From Isoptericola sediminis (GTDB lineage Bacteria > Actinomycetota > Actinomycetes > Actinomycetales > Cellulomonadaceae), in the NCBI RefSeq assembly GCF_013085345.1, contig NZ_JABFAJ010000014.1, positions 1 to 57,539 of the forward strand: 57,539 nt of DNA, read 5' to 3'. Numbering within the stretch: position 1 is the stretch's first letter; each line of letters opens with the position of its first letter. The position numbers were made by a program, and so were the translations under genes. Positions 50,427 to 57,539 of the stretch are shown one piece after another. The notes beneath the pieces were generated by a model that saw only the letters and a program-made list of their open reading frames with translations, made no database searches and was not told the DNA's origin.

Positions 50427-51410
50427 TCAGGGGTTGCCGTCGAAGAGCGACGTCACGGAGCCGTCGTCGAACACCTCGCGGATCGCGCGGGCGACCAGCG
50501 GCGCGATCGACAGCACGGTCAGCCCGTCGAAGCGCTTCTCGGGCGGGATCGGCAGCGTGTCGGTCACGACGACCTCGACGGCACCCGACTCGGACAGCCG
50601 CTGCGGGGCGGGGTCCGACAGCACGCCGTGGGTGGCGGCCACGATCACGGACTTCGCACCGGCCTCCATGCAGACCTTGGCCGCCTCGGAGATCGTGCCG
50701 CCGGTGTCGATGAGGTCGTCGACGAGCACGCAGTCGCGCCCCTCGACGTCACCGACGACCCGGTTCGCCACGGCCTGGTTGGGGCGGGTCACGTCACGCG
50801 TCTTGTGCACGAACGCCAGCGGGCCGCCGCCGAGCTTGGCGGCCCACTGCTCGGCCACCCGGATCCGGCCGGCGTCCGGGGACACGACCGTGACGTTCGA
50901 GGTGTCGACACGGGTGCGGACGTAGTCCGTCAGCACCGGCATCGCCCACAGGTGGTCGACCGGACCGTCGAAGAAGCCCTGGATCTGCGCGGTGTGCAGG
51001 TCCACGCTCATGATCCGGTCCGCACCGGCGGTGTGCAGCATGTCCGCGACCAGCCGCGCGGAGATCGGCTCGCGACCGCGGGACTTCTTGTCCTGCCGGG
51101 CGTAGGCGTAGAACGGGGCGACCACCGTGATCGTCCGGGCCGAGGCACGCTTGGCCGCGTCGACCATGAGCAGGTGCTCCATCAACCACTGGTTGACCGG
51201 TGCCGTGTGGCTCTGCAGCAGGAAGATGTCCGTGCCGCGGACCGACTCGCCGAACCGGACGTACGTCTCGCTGTTGGCGAAGTCGTACGCGGAGGTCGGC
51301 AGCAGGTTGATGCCCAGCTCGTCGGCGACGTCCTCGGCGAGGGCCGGATGTGCGCGACCGGCCGCGACGACGAGGGTCCGCTCTCCGGTACCCGGGATGG
51401 AGGTGTTCAT
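50427..51410 (-). CDS. prs: ribose-phosphate pyrophosphokinase
   Basis: This 327-residue enzyme makes PRPP from ribose 5-phosphate and ATP. Motifs include the flexible loop RYAYARQDKKSRGREPISARL (as FYAYARQDKKSRGREP), SVDLHTAQIQGFFDGPVDHL, VVSPDAGRIRVAEQWA and the PRPP loop CVLVDDLIDTGGTI. The start is ATG 51410. It is 35 bp downstream of glmU on the same strand, the conserved glmU-prs operon. Confidence 0.96.
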   Translation of the reverse strand: MNTSIPGTGERTLVVAAGRAHPALAEDVADELGINLLPTSAYDFANSETYVRFGESVRGTDIFLLQSHTAPVNQWLMEHLLMVDAAKRASARTITVVAPFYAYARQDKKSRGREPISARLVADMLHTAGADRIMSVDLHTAQIQGFFDGPVDHLWAMPVLTDYVRTRVDTSNVTVVSPDAGRIRVAEQWAAKLGGGPLAFVHKTRDVTRPNQAVANRVVGDVEGRDCVLVDDLIDTGGTISEAAKVCMEAGAKSVIVAATHGVLSDPAPQRLSESGAVEVVVTDTLPIPPEKRFDGLTVLSIAPLVARAIREVFDDGSVTSLFDGNP

Positions 51411-51445
51411 CAGTAGGAGATTCCTTCGCTACGTGCGGCTCGGTC

Positions 51446-53143
51446 TCAGGCGGACTCGGAGGAGGCCGGGTCCCCGGCGGCGTCGTCGGTGTGCGACACC
51501 TTCGGGATCGCTCCTGTCAGGGCATTGTGCTCGGCCAGCTCCAGCTTCGCCTGCGGGCCGAGGCCGCCACCGTCCTCGGCGGCCCCGTCCCGGGTGCGGG
51601 CGGCGGCCTCCGCGGCCGGCGTGCCGGCGCGACGGCGCTCCACCCACCCCTCGATGTTCTGCTGCTGGGCACGGCTGACGCCGAGCGCGCCCGCGGGGAC
51701 GTCCCGGGTGACGACGCTGCCGGCGCCCGTGTACGCGCCGTCACCGATGGTCACGGGGGCGACGAACATGTTGTCCGCCCCGGTGCGCGCGTGCGAGCCG
51801 ATGACGGTGCGGTGCTTGTGCACGCCGTCGTAGTTGACCGTCACGGAGGCCGCGCCGACGTTGCTCTCGTCGCCGATCGTGGCGTCCCCGATGTAGGACA
51901 GGTGCGGGATCTTCGAGCCCTCGCCGATCTGGCTGTTCTTCGTCTCGACGAAGGTGCCGATCTTGCCGCGGGCGCCGAGCACCGTGTTCGGCCGCAGGTA
52001 GGCGAACGGCCCGACCGAGGCGTCGGCGCCGATCACCGCGAGCGAACCGTGCGTGCGCACGACGCTGGCCCGCTCGCCGACCTCGACGTCCGTCAGCGTG
52101 GTGTCGGGGCCGACCGTGGCACCCTCGGCGACCGTGGTCGCCCCGTGCAGCTGGGTGCCCGGGAGCAGGGTGACGTCGCGGGCGAGCTCGACGTCGACGT
52201 CCACCCAGGTGCTGGCGGGGTCGACGACGGTCACGCCCTCGCGCATCCAGCGCTCCAGGGTGCGGCGGTTCAGCTCGGCACCGAGCGTGGCCAGCGCCAG
52301 CCGGTCGTTGACGCCCTCGACGAGCATCGGGTCGTCGGACAGCAGCGCGCGCACGGCGCCGCCGGCCTCGCGGGCGGAGGCGATGACGTCGGTGAGGTAG
52401 ACCTCGCCCTGGGCGTTGTCGTCGCCGAGACCGCCCAGGCCGCGTCGCAGCACGGCGGCGTCGAAGACGTAGACCGAGGAGTTGATCTCCCGGATCTCGC
52501 GCTGCTCGGGCGTGGCGTCGGCGTGCTCGACGATCGCGGTGACGTCGCCGGTGCCGGCCTCGCGCACGATCCGCCCGTAGCCGGTGGCGTCCTCCAGCTC
52601 GGTCGTCAGGACCGTCACGGCGTTGCCGTCGGCGTGGTGGGCGGCGAGGAGCTCGGCGAGCGTGGCGCCGTCGAGCAGCGGGATGTCGCCGGCGAGCACG
52701 ACGACGGCACCTTCGAGGCCGTCGCCGAGCGGGTGCTCGCCGTCGGCGTCGTGGACCTCGTCGGCGCTGTGCACCAGGTCGGCCGCGCGGACGGCGTGCG
52801 TCCGGGCGTCGAGGGCGTCCAGTGCGCACTGCACGGCACGCCCGGTGCCGGGGATCTCGTCCTGGTCGACGACGAGCGCCGACGCGTCGATCTCCCGCGC
52901 CGCGGCCGCGACCTGCTCGCGCTCGTGGCGCACGACGACGGCGACGTGCTCCGGCGTCAGCTCCCGTGCCGCGGTCATCGCGTGCCCGAGCATCGTGCGG
53001 CCGCCGATGCCGTGCAGCACCTTGGGGGTCGCGGACTTCATCCGGGTGCCCTGCCCGGCTGCCAGGACCACGACGGCGGCCGGTCGTGCCGTCGTCGGGT
53101 CGGTCGGGTGCTGCTCGCCCTGGGGGACCGTGGGAACCACCAC
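51446..53143 (-). CDS. glmU: bifunctional GlmU: GlcNAc-1-P uridyltransferase / GlcN-1-P acetyltransferase
   Basis: This 565-residue enzyme performs the last two steps of UDP-GlcNAc synthesis for peptidoglycan and mycothiol. The N-terminal nucleotidyltransferase domain has VVVLAAGQGTRMKSATPKVLHGIGG (residues about 20-44) and VVLAGDIPLL. The C-terminal left-handed beta-helix carries hexapeptide repeats (FAYLRPNTVLGARGKIGTFVETKNSQIGEGSKIPHLSYIGDATIG) and catalytic His in YDGVHKHRT. A tail of about 60 Ala/Gly-rich residues makes it longer than E. coli GlmU (456). The start is GTG 53143 or the adjacent GTG 53140. Confidence 0.95.
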   Translation of the reverse strand: MVVPTVPQGEQHPTDPTTARPAAVVVLAAGQGTRMKSATPKVLHGIGGRTMLGHAMTAARELTPEHVAVVVRHEREQVAAAAREIDASALVVDQDEIPGTGRAVQCALDALDARTHAVRAADLVHSADEVHDADGEHPLGDGLEGAVVVLAGDIPLLDGATLAELLAAHHADGNAVTVLTTELEDATGYGRIVREAGTGDVTAIVEHADATPEQREIREINSSVYVFDAAVLRRGLGGLGDDNAQGEVYLTDVIASAREAGGAVRALLSDDPMLVEGVNDRLALATLGAELNRRTLERWMREGVTVVDPASTWVDVDVELARDVTLLPGTQLHGATTVAEGATVGPDTTLTDVEVGERASVVRTHGSLAVIGADASVGPFAYLRPNTVLGARGKIGTFVETKNSQIGEGSKIPHLSYIGDATIGDESNVGAASVTVNYDGVHKHRTVIGSHARTGADNMFVAPVTIGDGAYTGAGSVVTRDVPAGALGVSRAQQQNIEGWVERRRAGTPAAEAAARTRDGAAEDGGGLGPQAKLELAEHNALTGAIPKVSHTDDAAGDPASSESA

Positions 53144-53174
53144 TGCTCCGTCTCTGTCGGGGGTCTGGCGCGAG

Positions 53175-53246
53175 CTCCGCCCCCAGGATTCGAACCTGGA
53201 CCAAGGGCACCAAAAACCCTTGTGCTGCCGATTACACCAAGGCGGA
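53175..53246 (-). tRNA. tRNA-Gln (anticodon UUG)
   Basis: The complement folds into a 72-nt cloverleaf. The acceptor is TCCGCCT/GGGCGGA with discriminator G, the D arm contains GTGTAATCGGCAGCAC, and the anticodon stem AAGGGT/GCCCTT carries loop TTTTGGT (anticodon TTG). The T arm is CCAGG-TTCGAAT-CCTGG. It lies upstream of glmU, its common position in actinobacteria. Confidence 0.95.
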
Positions 53247-53499
53247 TCGTGCGCGACGTCGTACCGGACCACGCCCGGCTCCGCCGTCGGGCCGGCGACC
53301 TCCGGGGCCCCGGGCGCCGCACATCCAGGCCTCAGTCTGCCAGGTCGCCGCGGGTGGCTCGCACATATCCCGCCCGGGTGCACCGGCCGGCACCGTGGGG
53401 CGCACCACACCGGGGCTCACGCGGCGCCACGCCGACCGGGGGCACCGCCGGGACGGACCGCGCACCCCGCCGGGCCGCGCACCAGGCAGAATGGAGGTC

Positions 53500-54141
53500 A
53501 TGGCTGCTGCACCCCGGGAGACGAAACGCCCGCCGCGTGCGCGCATGACCGCGAGCCAGCGCCGCGAGCAGCTGGTGGCCGTGAGCCGCGGACTGTTCGC
53601 GGCGAAGGGGTTCGACGGCACGAGCGTCGAGGAGATCGCCAGCACGGCGGAGGTCTCCAAACCCGTGGTGTACGAGCACTTCGGCGGCAAGGAGGGCATC
53701 TACGCCGTCATCGTCGACCGCGAGGTGCAGGCCCTGACGGGCGCCCTGACGGGGGCGCTGGCCGAGGGCGGCCACCCCAAGGTGCTGCTCGAGCGGACGG
53801 CGCTGGCGCTGCTCGACTACATCGAGTCCTCCGAGGACGGGTTCCGCATCCTGGTGCGCGACTCCCCCGTCGCCCAGGCGACCGGGACCTTCTCGTCCCT
53901 GATCGGGGACGTCGCCACGCAGGTCGAGCACATCCTGGCCGAGGAGTTCCGCAGCAACGGGCTGGACCCCAAGGTCGCCCCGCTGTACGCACAGATGCTG
54001 GTGGGCATGGTGGCGCTGACCGGTCAGTACTGGCTCGACGCCCGGCGACCGAAGAAGTCCGACGTCGCCGCGCACCTGGTCAACCTGGCCTGGAACGGGC
54101 TGTCCGGCATGGAGCGCAAGCCGGGGCTCATCGAGCGCTGA
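53500..54141 (+). CDS. TetR family transcriptional regulator
   Basis: This 213-residue regulator has a basic N-terminus and the TetR HTH (TASQRREQLVAVSRGLFAAKGFDGTSVEEIASTAEVSKPVVYEHFGGKEGIYAVIVD, residues about 17-72), followed by an all-helical ligand-binding domain. ATG 53500 fits a CAGAAT -10-like box 7 nt upstream; ATG 53491 is the alternative. No obvious target gene is adjacent: tRNA-Gln lies upstream and a MarR gene downstream. Its ligand is unknown. Confidence 0.88.
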   Translation: MAAAPRETKRPPRARMTASQRREQLVAVSRGLFAAKGFDGTSVEEIASTAEVSKPVVYEHFGGKEGIYAVIVDREVQALTGALTGALAEGGHPKVLLERTALALLDYIESSEDGFRILVRDSPVAQATGTFSSLIGDVATQVEHILAEEFRSNGLDPKVAPLYAQMLVGMVALTGQYWLDARRPKKSDVAAHLVNLAWNGLSGMERKPGLIER

Positions 54142-54159
54142 CCCCGCCGCCGACAGGCC

Positions 54160-54199
54160 GATATCAAGATTCTTGATATCGAGAGACCCGCGCTAGGCT
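54160..54199 (+). promoter_or_regulatory. MarR operator and promoter
   Basis: GATATCAAGA and TCTTGATATC form perfect 10-bp arms around one T (54160-54180). The right arm contains a -35-like TTGATA (54173-54178), and -10 TAGGCT (54194-54199) lies 6 nt before the MarR ATG. A protein on the palindrome would block the promoter, which suggests autorepression. Confidence 0.65.
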
Positions 54200-54205
54200 C
54201 GGAGG

Positions 54206-54709
54206 ATGGAGAGCACGCACCCCGGCGACGAGGTCGACCGCATCGTCACCGCCTGGCAGCGCGAACGCCCCGACCTCGACGTCGAGCCGCTGACCGTCTT
54301 CTCCCGGATCAGCCGGCTCGCCCGGCACCTCGACCGTGCGCGTCGCGGCGCCTTCGCCCGGCACGACCTCGAGACGTGGGAGTTCGACGTCCTGTCCGCC
54401 CTGCGGCGCGCCGGCGAGCCGTACCGCCTCTCCCCCGGACGCCTCGTCGCCCAGACCCTGGTCACCAGCGGCACCATGACCAACCGCATCGACCGGCTCG
54501 CCGAACGCGGCCTCGTCGAGCGCCACCGGTCCCCCGAGGACCGGCGCGGCGTGCTGGTCCGGCTCACCGGCGCCGGGCGCTCACGTGTCGACGCGGCGAT
54601 GAGCGACCTGCTGGACGTCGAGGCCCAGGTCCTCGACGCCCTGCCCGCCGAGGAACGCCCCCGCCTCGCCGCGCTGCTGCGCACCCTCGGCGCCCAGTTC
54701 GACGGGTAG
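54206..54709 (+). CDS. MarR family transcriptional regulator
   Basis: This 167-residue MarR protein has the winged-helix region DLETWEFDVLSALRRAGEPYRLSPGRLVAQTLVTSGTMTNRIDRLAERGLVERHRSPEDRRGVLVRLTGAG (residues about 53-123) between helical dimerisation segments. SSGTMTNRIDRL-type sequence is close to the TetR-independent MarR subgroup that senses small phenolics, but the ligand is unknown. ATG 54206 is leaderless by position. The palindrome just upstream is its likely own operator. It is convergent with the LysR gene at 54726. Confidence 0.92.
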   Translation: MESTHPGDEVDRIVTAWQRERPDLDVEPLTVFSRISRLARHLDRARRGAFARHDLETWEFDVLSALRRAGEPYRLSPGRLVAQTLVTSGTMTNRIDRLAERGLVERHRSPEDRRGVLVRLTGAGRSRVDAAMSDLLDVEAQVLDALPAEERPRLAALLRTLGAQFDG

Positions 54710-54725
54710 CCGCCCCGGCGACGGC

Positions 54726-55622
54726 TCACGCCGGCTGCGCGACCGCCAGGTTCGCCTCCCCGAGCAGCTCGAGCAGACGGACCGCCGCCGGCGCGGCCGA
54801 GGCCCCCGAGACGGCCGAGACCACCCACTCCGGGGCGCCGCCGGCGGGCAGCTCCAGGATCGCGAGTCCGGCGGCCTGCGGCTTGGCGGCGACGTGCTGG
54901 GGCACGACGGCGACCCCGAGCCCGCGCTGGACGAAGTCCAGCAGCGTGTGGACGTCGTCGACGCTCATCCGCACCCTCCGCTCGAGGTGCCGGTCGGCGA
55001 AGGCGTCGTCGACGAGCCGACGGATCGCCCACGGCTCGCGGAAGTCGACGAAGTCCCGGGCGGCCAGGTCCTCCCACGAGACCTGCGGGGACCGGGCGAG
55101 GTCGTCGGTCGGGTGGGCGAGCGCGACGACGGGTCGGCGGCCGAGCTCCAGACGCCGCAGGGAGCCGAGGTGCTCGGTGGTCGCCAGGAACGCGACGTCG
55201 AGGTCGCCCGCCCGCACCTGGGTGGCGAGCTCGGCGGACCCGGCCTGGGTGAACTGCACGTCCACCAGCGGGTAGCGCAGCCGGAACCGTTCGAGCAGCG
55301 GCCCGACGTCGATCACGCCGAGGCACTGCTCGGACCCGAGTCGCAGCCGTCCCGAGAGCTGCTGGCTGGCGCGCGCCACGGCGTCCCGGCCGGCGGAGGC
55401 CTGGGCGAGCATGCGCCGCGCGAACGGCAGCAGGGCCCGCCCGGCGTCGGTGAGGGCGACCTGGCGTGTGGTCCGGGAGAACAGCGACGCACCCAGCTCC
55501 TTCTCGAGGTTCCGGATCGCCGCGGACAGCCCGGACTGGGTCACCCCGCACAGCGCCGCGGCACGGGTGAAGTGCCCCTCCTCGGCCACCGCGACCAGGT
55601 ACTCCATCTGCCGCAGCTCCAT
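54726..55622 (-). CDS. LysR family transcriptional regulator
   Basis: This 298-residue regulator has the N-terminal HTH MELRQMEYLVAVAEEGHFTRAAALCGVTQSGLSAAIRNLEKELGASLFSRTTRQVALTDAGRALL (residues 1-65) and a substrate-binding domain (about 90-290). It is divergent from two aldo/keto reductase genes across a 96-bp gap that holds a perfect palindrome (55647-55670), so it very likely controls them. The inducer is unknown; reactive aldehydes are a plausible guess from its targets. Confidence 0.93.
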   Translation of the reverse strand: MELRQMEYLVAVAEEGHFTRAAALCGVTQSGLSAAIRNLEKELGASLFSRTTRQVALTDAGRALLPFARRMLAQASAGRDAVARASQQLSGRLRLGSEQCLGVIDVGPLLERFRLRYPLVDVQFTQAGSAELATQVRAGDLDVAFLATTEHLGSLRRLELGRRPVVALAHPTDDLARSPQVSWEDLAARDFVDFREPWAIRRLVDDAFADRHLERRVRMSVDDVHTLLDFVQRGLGVAVVPQHVAAKPQAAGLAILELPAGGAPEWVVSAVSGASAAPAAVRLLELLGEANLAVAQPA

Positions 55623-55646
55623 TGATCACTCCCAGTTCTGAACGGT

Positions 55647-55670
55647 ATGAGTTCAAGTCGTTGGACTCAT
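55647..55670. promoter_or_regulatory. LysR-type operator between the regulator and aldo/keto reductase genes
   Basis: ATGAGT-NN-AA-NNNN-TT-NN-ACTCAT is perfectly symmetric over 24 bp and contains a T-N11-A core. It lies 24 bp upstream of the LysR ATG and 48 bp before the reductase start. Confidence 0.6.
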
Positions 55671-55718
55671 CATCGCTCACTTCTTATCGTCGACAGCACA
55701 GTCGAGACAAGGAGAACC

Positions 55719-56579
55719 GTGGAATCACGCACCATCGGAGACCGCTCCGTCAGCGCGATCGGGCTCGGCGGCATGCCCCTGTCCATCGAGGGACGCCCCG
55801 ACCGGGAGCGCTCGATCGCCACCGTCCATGCGGCGCTCGACGCCGGTGTCACGCTGATCGACACCGCTGACGCCTACCACCGCGACGCCGGGGAGGTCGG
55901 GCACAACGAGGAGCTGATCGCCGAAGCCCTGCGCTCCTGGGGCGGCGACACCTCCTCGGTGCTCGTCGCCACCAAGGGCGGGCACCTGCGCCCCGGCGAC
56001 GGCTCCTGGACCCAGGACGGCCGCCCGGAGCACCTCAAGGCGGCGGCCAAGGCCTCCGCCCAGCGGCTCGGCGTCGAGGCGATCGGCCTGTACCAGTTCC
56101 ACCGGCCCGACCCGTCGGTGCCCTACGCCGAGTCGGTCGGCGCCCTGGTCGAGCTGCTCGACGAGGGCGTGATCCAGCAGGCCGGCATCTCCAACGCGGA
56201 CGTCGCGCAGATCGACGAGGCGAACGCGGTGCTCGGCGGACGGCTCGCGTCCGTGCAGAACCAGTTCTCCCCCGCGTTCCGCTCCAGCCTGGGCGAGCTG
56301 CAGCACTGCGCCGAGCTCGGCGTGGCCTTCCTGCCCTGGTCGCCGCTCGGCGGCATCGCCCGGGCCGCGGAGGTCGGCACGGCGCACGCGGCGTTCGGCC
56401 GCGTGGCCGAGAGCCACGGCGTCAGCCCGCAGCAGGTCACGCTCGCCTGGGAGCTGTCCCTCGCCCCGGTCGTGGTGCCGATCCCCGGCGCCTCGCGACC
56501 GACCAGCATCCAGGACTCGGCCGGCGCCGTCGCCCTCGAGCTCACCGCCGACGAGCTCGCCGAGCTCTCCGACCACTGA
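55719..56579 (+). CDS. aldo/keto reductase
   Basis: This 286-residue TIM-barrel oxidoreductase uses NADPH to reduce carbonyl compounds. It begins with RTIGDRSVSAIGLGGMPLS. The catalytic Asp-Tyr are in DTADAYHRDAGEVGHNEELIAEAL, the Lys is in VLVATKGGHLRP, and the His is in LYQFHRPDPSVPY. The C-terminal cofactor loop is PIPGASRPTSIQDS. The GTG at 55719 is used because AAGGAGA is 5 nt upstream. It is first of a two-gene operon and divergent from the LysR gene. Confidence 0.92.
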   Translation: MESRTIGDRSVSAIGLGGMPLSIEGRPDRERSIATVHAALDAGVTLIDTADAYHRDAGEVGHNEELIAEALRSWGGDTSSVLVATKGGHLRPGDGSWTQDGRPEHLKAAAKASAQRLGVEAIGLYQFHRPDPSVPYAESVGALVELLDEGVIQQAGISNADVAQIDEANAVLGGRLASVQNQFSPAFRSSLGELQHCAELGVAFLPWSPLGGIARAAEVGTAHAAFGRVAESHGVSPQQVTLAWELSLAPVVVPIPGASRPTSIQDSAGAVALELTADELAELSDH

Positions 56580-56599
56580 AACACCCGGAGGATCCACCC

Positions 56600-57532
56600 A
56601 TGAAGACCGTCCCCCTCGGCACCAGCGGCCGCCAGGTCCCCAACGTCGTCCTCGGCCTCATGCGCATCCAGCAGATGGACGACGACGCCGTCCGCGAGCT
56701 CGTGCGCACCGCCCGGGACGCCGGCATCGACTTCGTCGACCACGCCGACATCTACGGCGACCCCCTGCACGGCTGCGAGCGCCGGTTCGCCGAGGCCATG
56801 CAGCTCACGCCCTCGCAGCGCGAGGAGCTGACCATCCAGTCCAAGGCGGGCATCGTCCGCGAGGGCCCGTACTTCGACTTCTCCTACGACCACCTGGTCA
56901 CCTCGGTCGAGGAGTCGCTGAAGGCCCTCGACACCGACTACCTGGACGTGCTGCTGCTGCACCGTCCCGACGCGCTGGTGGAGCCGGACGAGGTCGCCCG
57001 CGCCTTCGACCACCTGGAGTCGACCGGCAAGGTCCGCTCCTTCGGCGTCTCCAACCACACGCCGGGCCAGATCGAGCTGCTGAAGAAGTCCGTCCGGCAG
57101 CCGCTGGTGGCGAACCAGGTGCAGCTCTCGATCACCCACTCGCCGGTCGTGGCGCAGGGCGTGGCCGCCAACATGGCCGGCCTGGAGCAGTCGATCAGCC
57201 TCGACAACGGGCTGCTGGACTACTGCCGCCTGCACGACATCACCGTGCAGGCCTGGTCGCCGTTCCAGGCGGGGTTCTTCAACGGCGTGTTCCTCGGGTC
57301 GGAGGACTACCCGGAGCTCAACGCCGTCATCGACCGGCTCGCCGCGAAGTACGACGTGCCGGCCATCGCGATCGCCACGGCCTGGATCACCCGCCACCCG
57401 GCCGGGATGCAGGTCGTGCTGGGCACGACGACGCCGGAGCGCGTCGCCGGTGCCGCGCAGGGCTCGGACATCCCGCTCACCCGCGCCGAGTGGTACGAGA
57501 TGTTCCGCGCCGCGGGCTACCGCGTGCCGTGA
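56600..57532 (+). CDS. aldo/keto reductase (YdhF-like)
   Basis: This 310-residue NADPH-dependent reductase starts MKTVPLGTSGRQVPNVVLGLMRIQQM and carries the active-site Asp and Tyr in FVDHADIYGDPLHGCERRFAEAM, Lys in LTIQSKAGIVREG and His in LLLHRPDALVEP. The layout is close to the YdhF subgroup (conserved CE after the catalytic Tyr). GGAGG precedes ATG 56600, which is 20 bp after the stop of the first reductase, so the two are co-transcribed. It shares the LysR operator. Confidence 0.92.
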   Translation: MKTVPLGTSGRQVPNVVLGLMRIQQMDDDAVRELVRTARDAGIDFVDHADIYGDPLHGCERRFAEAMQLTPSQREELTIQSKAGIVREGPYFDFSYDHLVTSVEESLKALDTDYLDVLLLHRPDALVEPDEVARAFDHLESTGKVRSFGVSNHTPGQIELLKKSVRQPLVANQVQLSITHSPVVAQGVAANMAGLEQSISLDNGLLDYCRLHDITVQAWSPFQAGFFNGVFLGSEDYPELNAVIDRLAAKYDVPAIAIATAWITRHPAGMQVVLGTTTPERVAGAAQGSDIPLTRAEWYEMFRAAGYRVP

Positions 57533-57539
57533 CCGACGT

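Overview
The window is a continuous stretch of high-GC chromosome from an actinomycete. Several things point that way: a mycothiol S-conjugate amidase, GC-rich codon use with many GTG starts, and numerous genes whose start codon lies 6-7 nt after a TANNNT -10 box (leaderless transcripts, as is common in Actinomycetota). An ATP-dependent LigB-type ligase and the gene order fit as well. A mesophilic, moderately halotolerant member of Micrococcales (Cellulomonadaceae/Promicromonosporaceae-like) is my best guess, but this is inference. I see no phage genes, insertion sequences or CRISPR arrays.

Layout. 0-6.4 kb: a partial glycerate kinase with its MarR regulator, a short-chain cis-prenyl transferase, a hemolysin III-type membrane protein, and a mycothiol detoxification cluster (mca, a small membrane protein and a nitrilase on the minus strand; a DUF4307 protein and greA diverging on the plus strand). 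6.4-9 kb: a complete ectABC operon for the compatible solute ectoine. 9-24 kb: metabolic and stress genes (threonine dehydratase, AI-2E-type exporter, YdeI, Na+/H+ antiporter, MsrA, ATP-dependent DNA ligase, DUF5997 with a LysR-like partner, a SelT/Rdx-like protein, an rRNA methyltransferase, FKBP). A YciI/DGPF protein and its ECF42-like sigma factor follow, the sigma gene broken by a deletion and frameshift, then a GH15 hydrolase. 24-34.6 kb: Bax inhibitor, an ABC exporter, a very long RND permease facing a regulated small gene and an ArsR-like regulator, a small gene with a perfect LexA (SOS) box, and a DMT exporter with a LysR regulator. 34.6-53.2 kb: a core block resembling the Rv1014c-Rv1026 region of Mycobacterium tuberculosis. 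It holds an odd tRNA with anticodon UAA, NADH dehydrogenase II, ppx, DUF501, FtsB-like, eno, PPDK with its regulatory protein, mfd, pth, rplY, prs, glmU and tRNA-Gln. 53.2 kb to the end: a TetR regulator, a MarR regulator, and a LysR regulator divergent from two aldo/keto reductases.

The most unusual signals are not genes. Two unrelated 3' intergenic regions, after the GH15 gene and after eno, carry exactly 20-bp-phased arrays of a CGRGTCAGG motif followed by arrays of its reverse complement. Other notable signals are a class I tRNA with a UAA anticodon, a pair of face-to-face leaderless promoters that share bases, a perfect SOS box over the start codon of an uncharacterised gene, and several perfect palindromic operators next to regulator genes.
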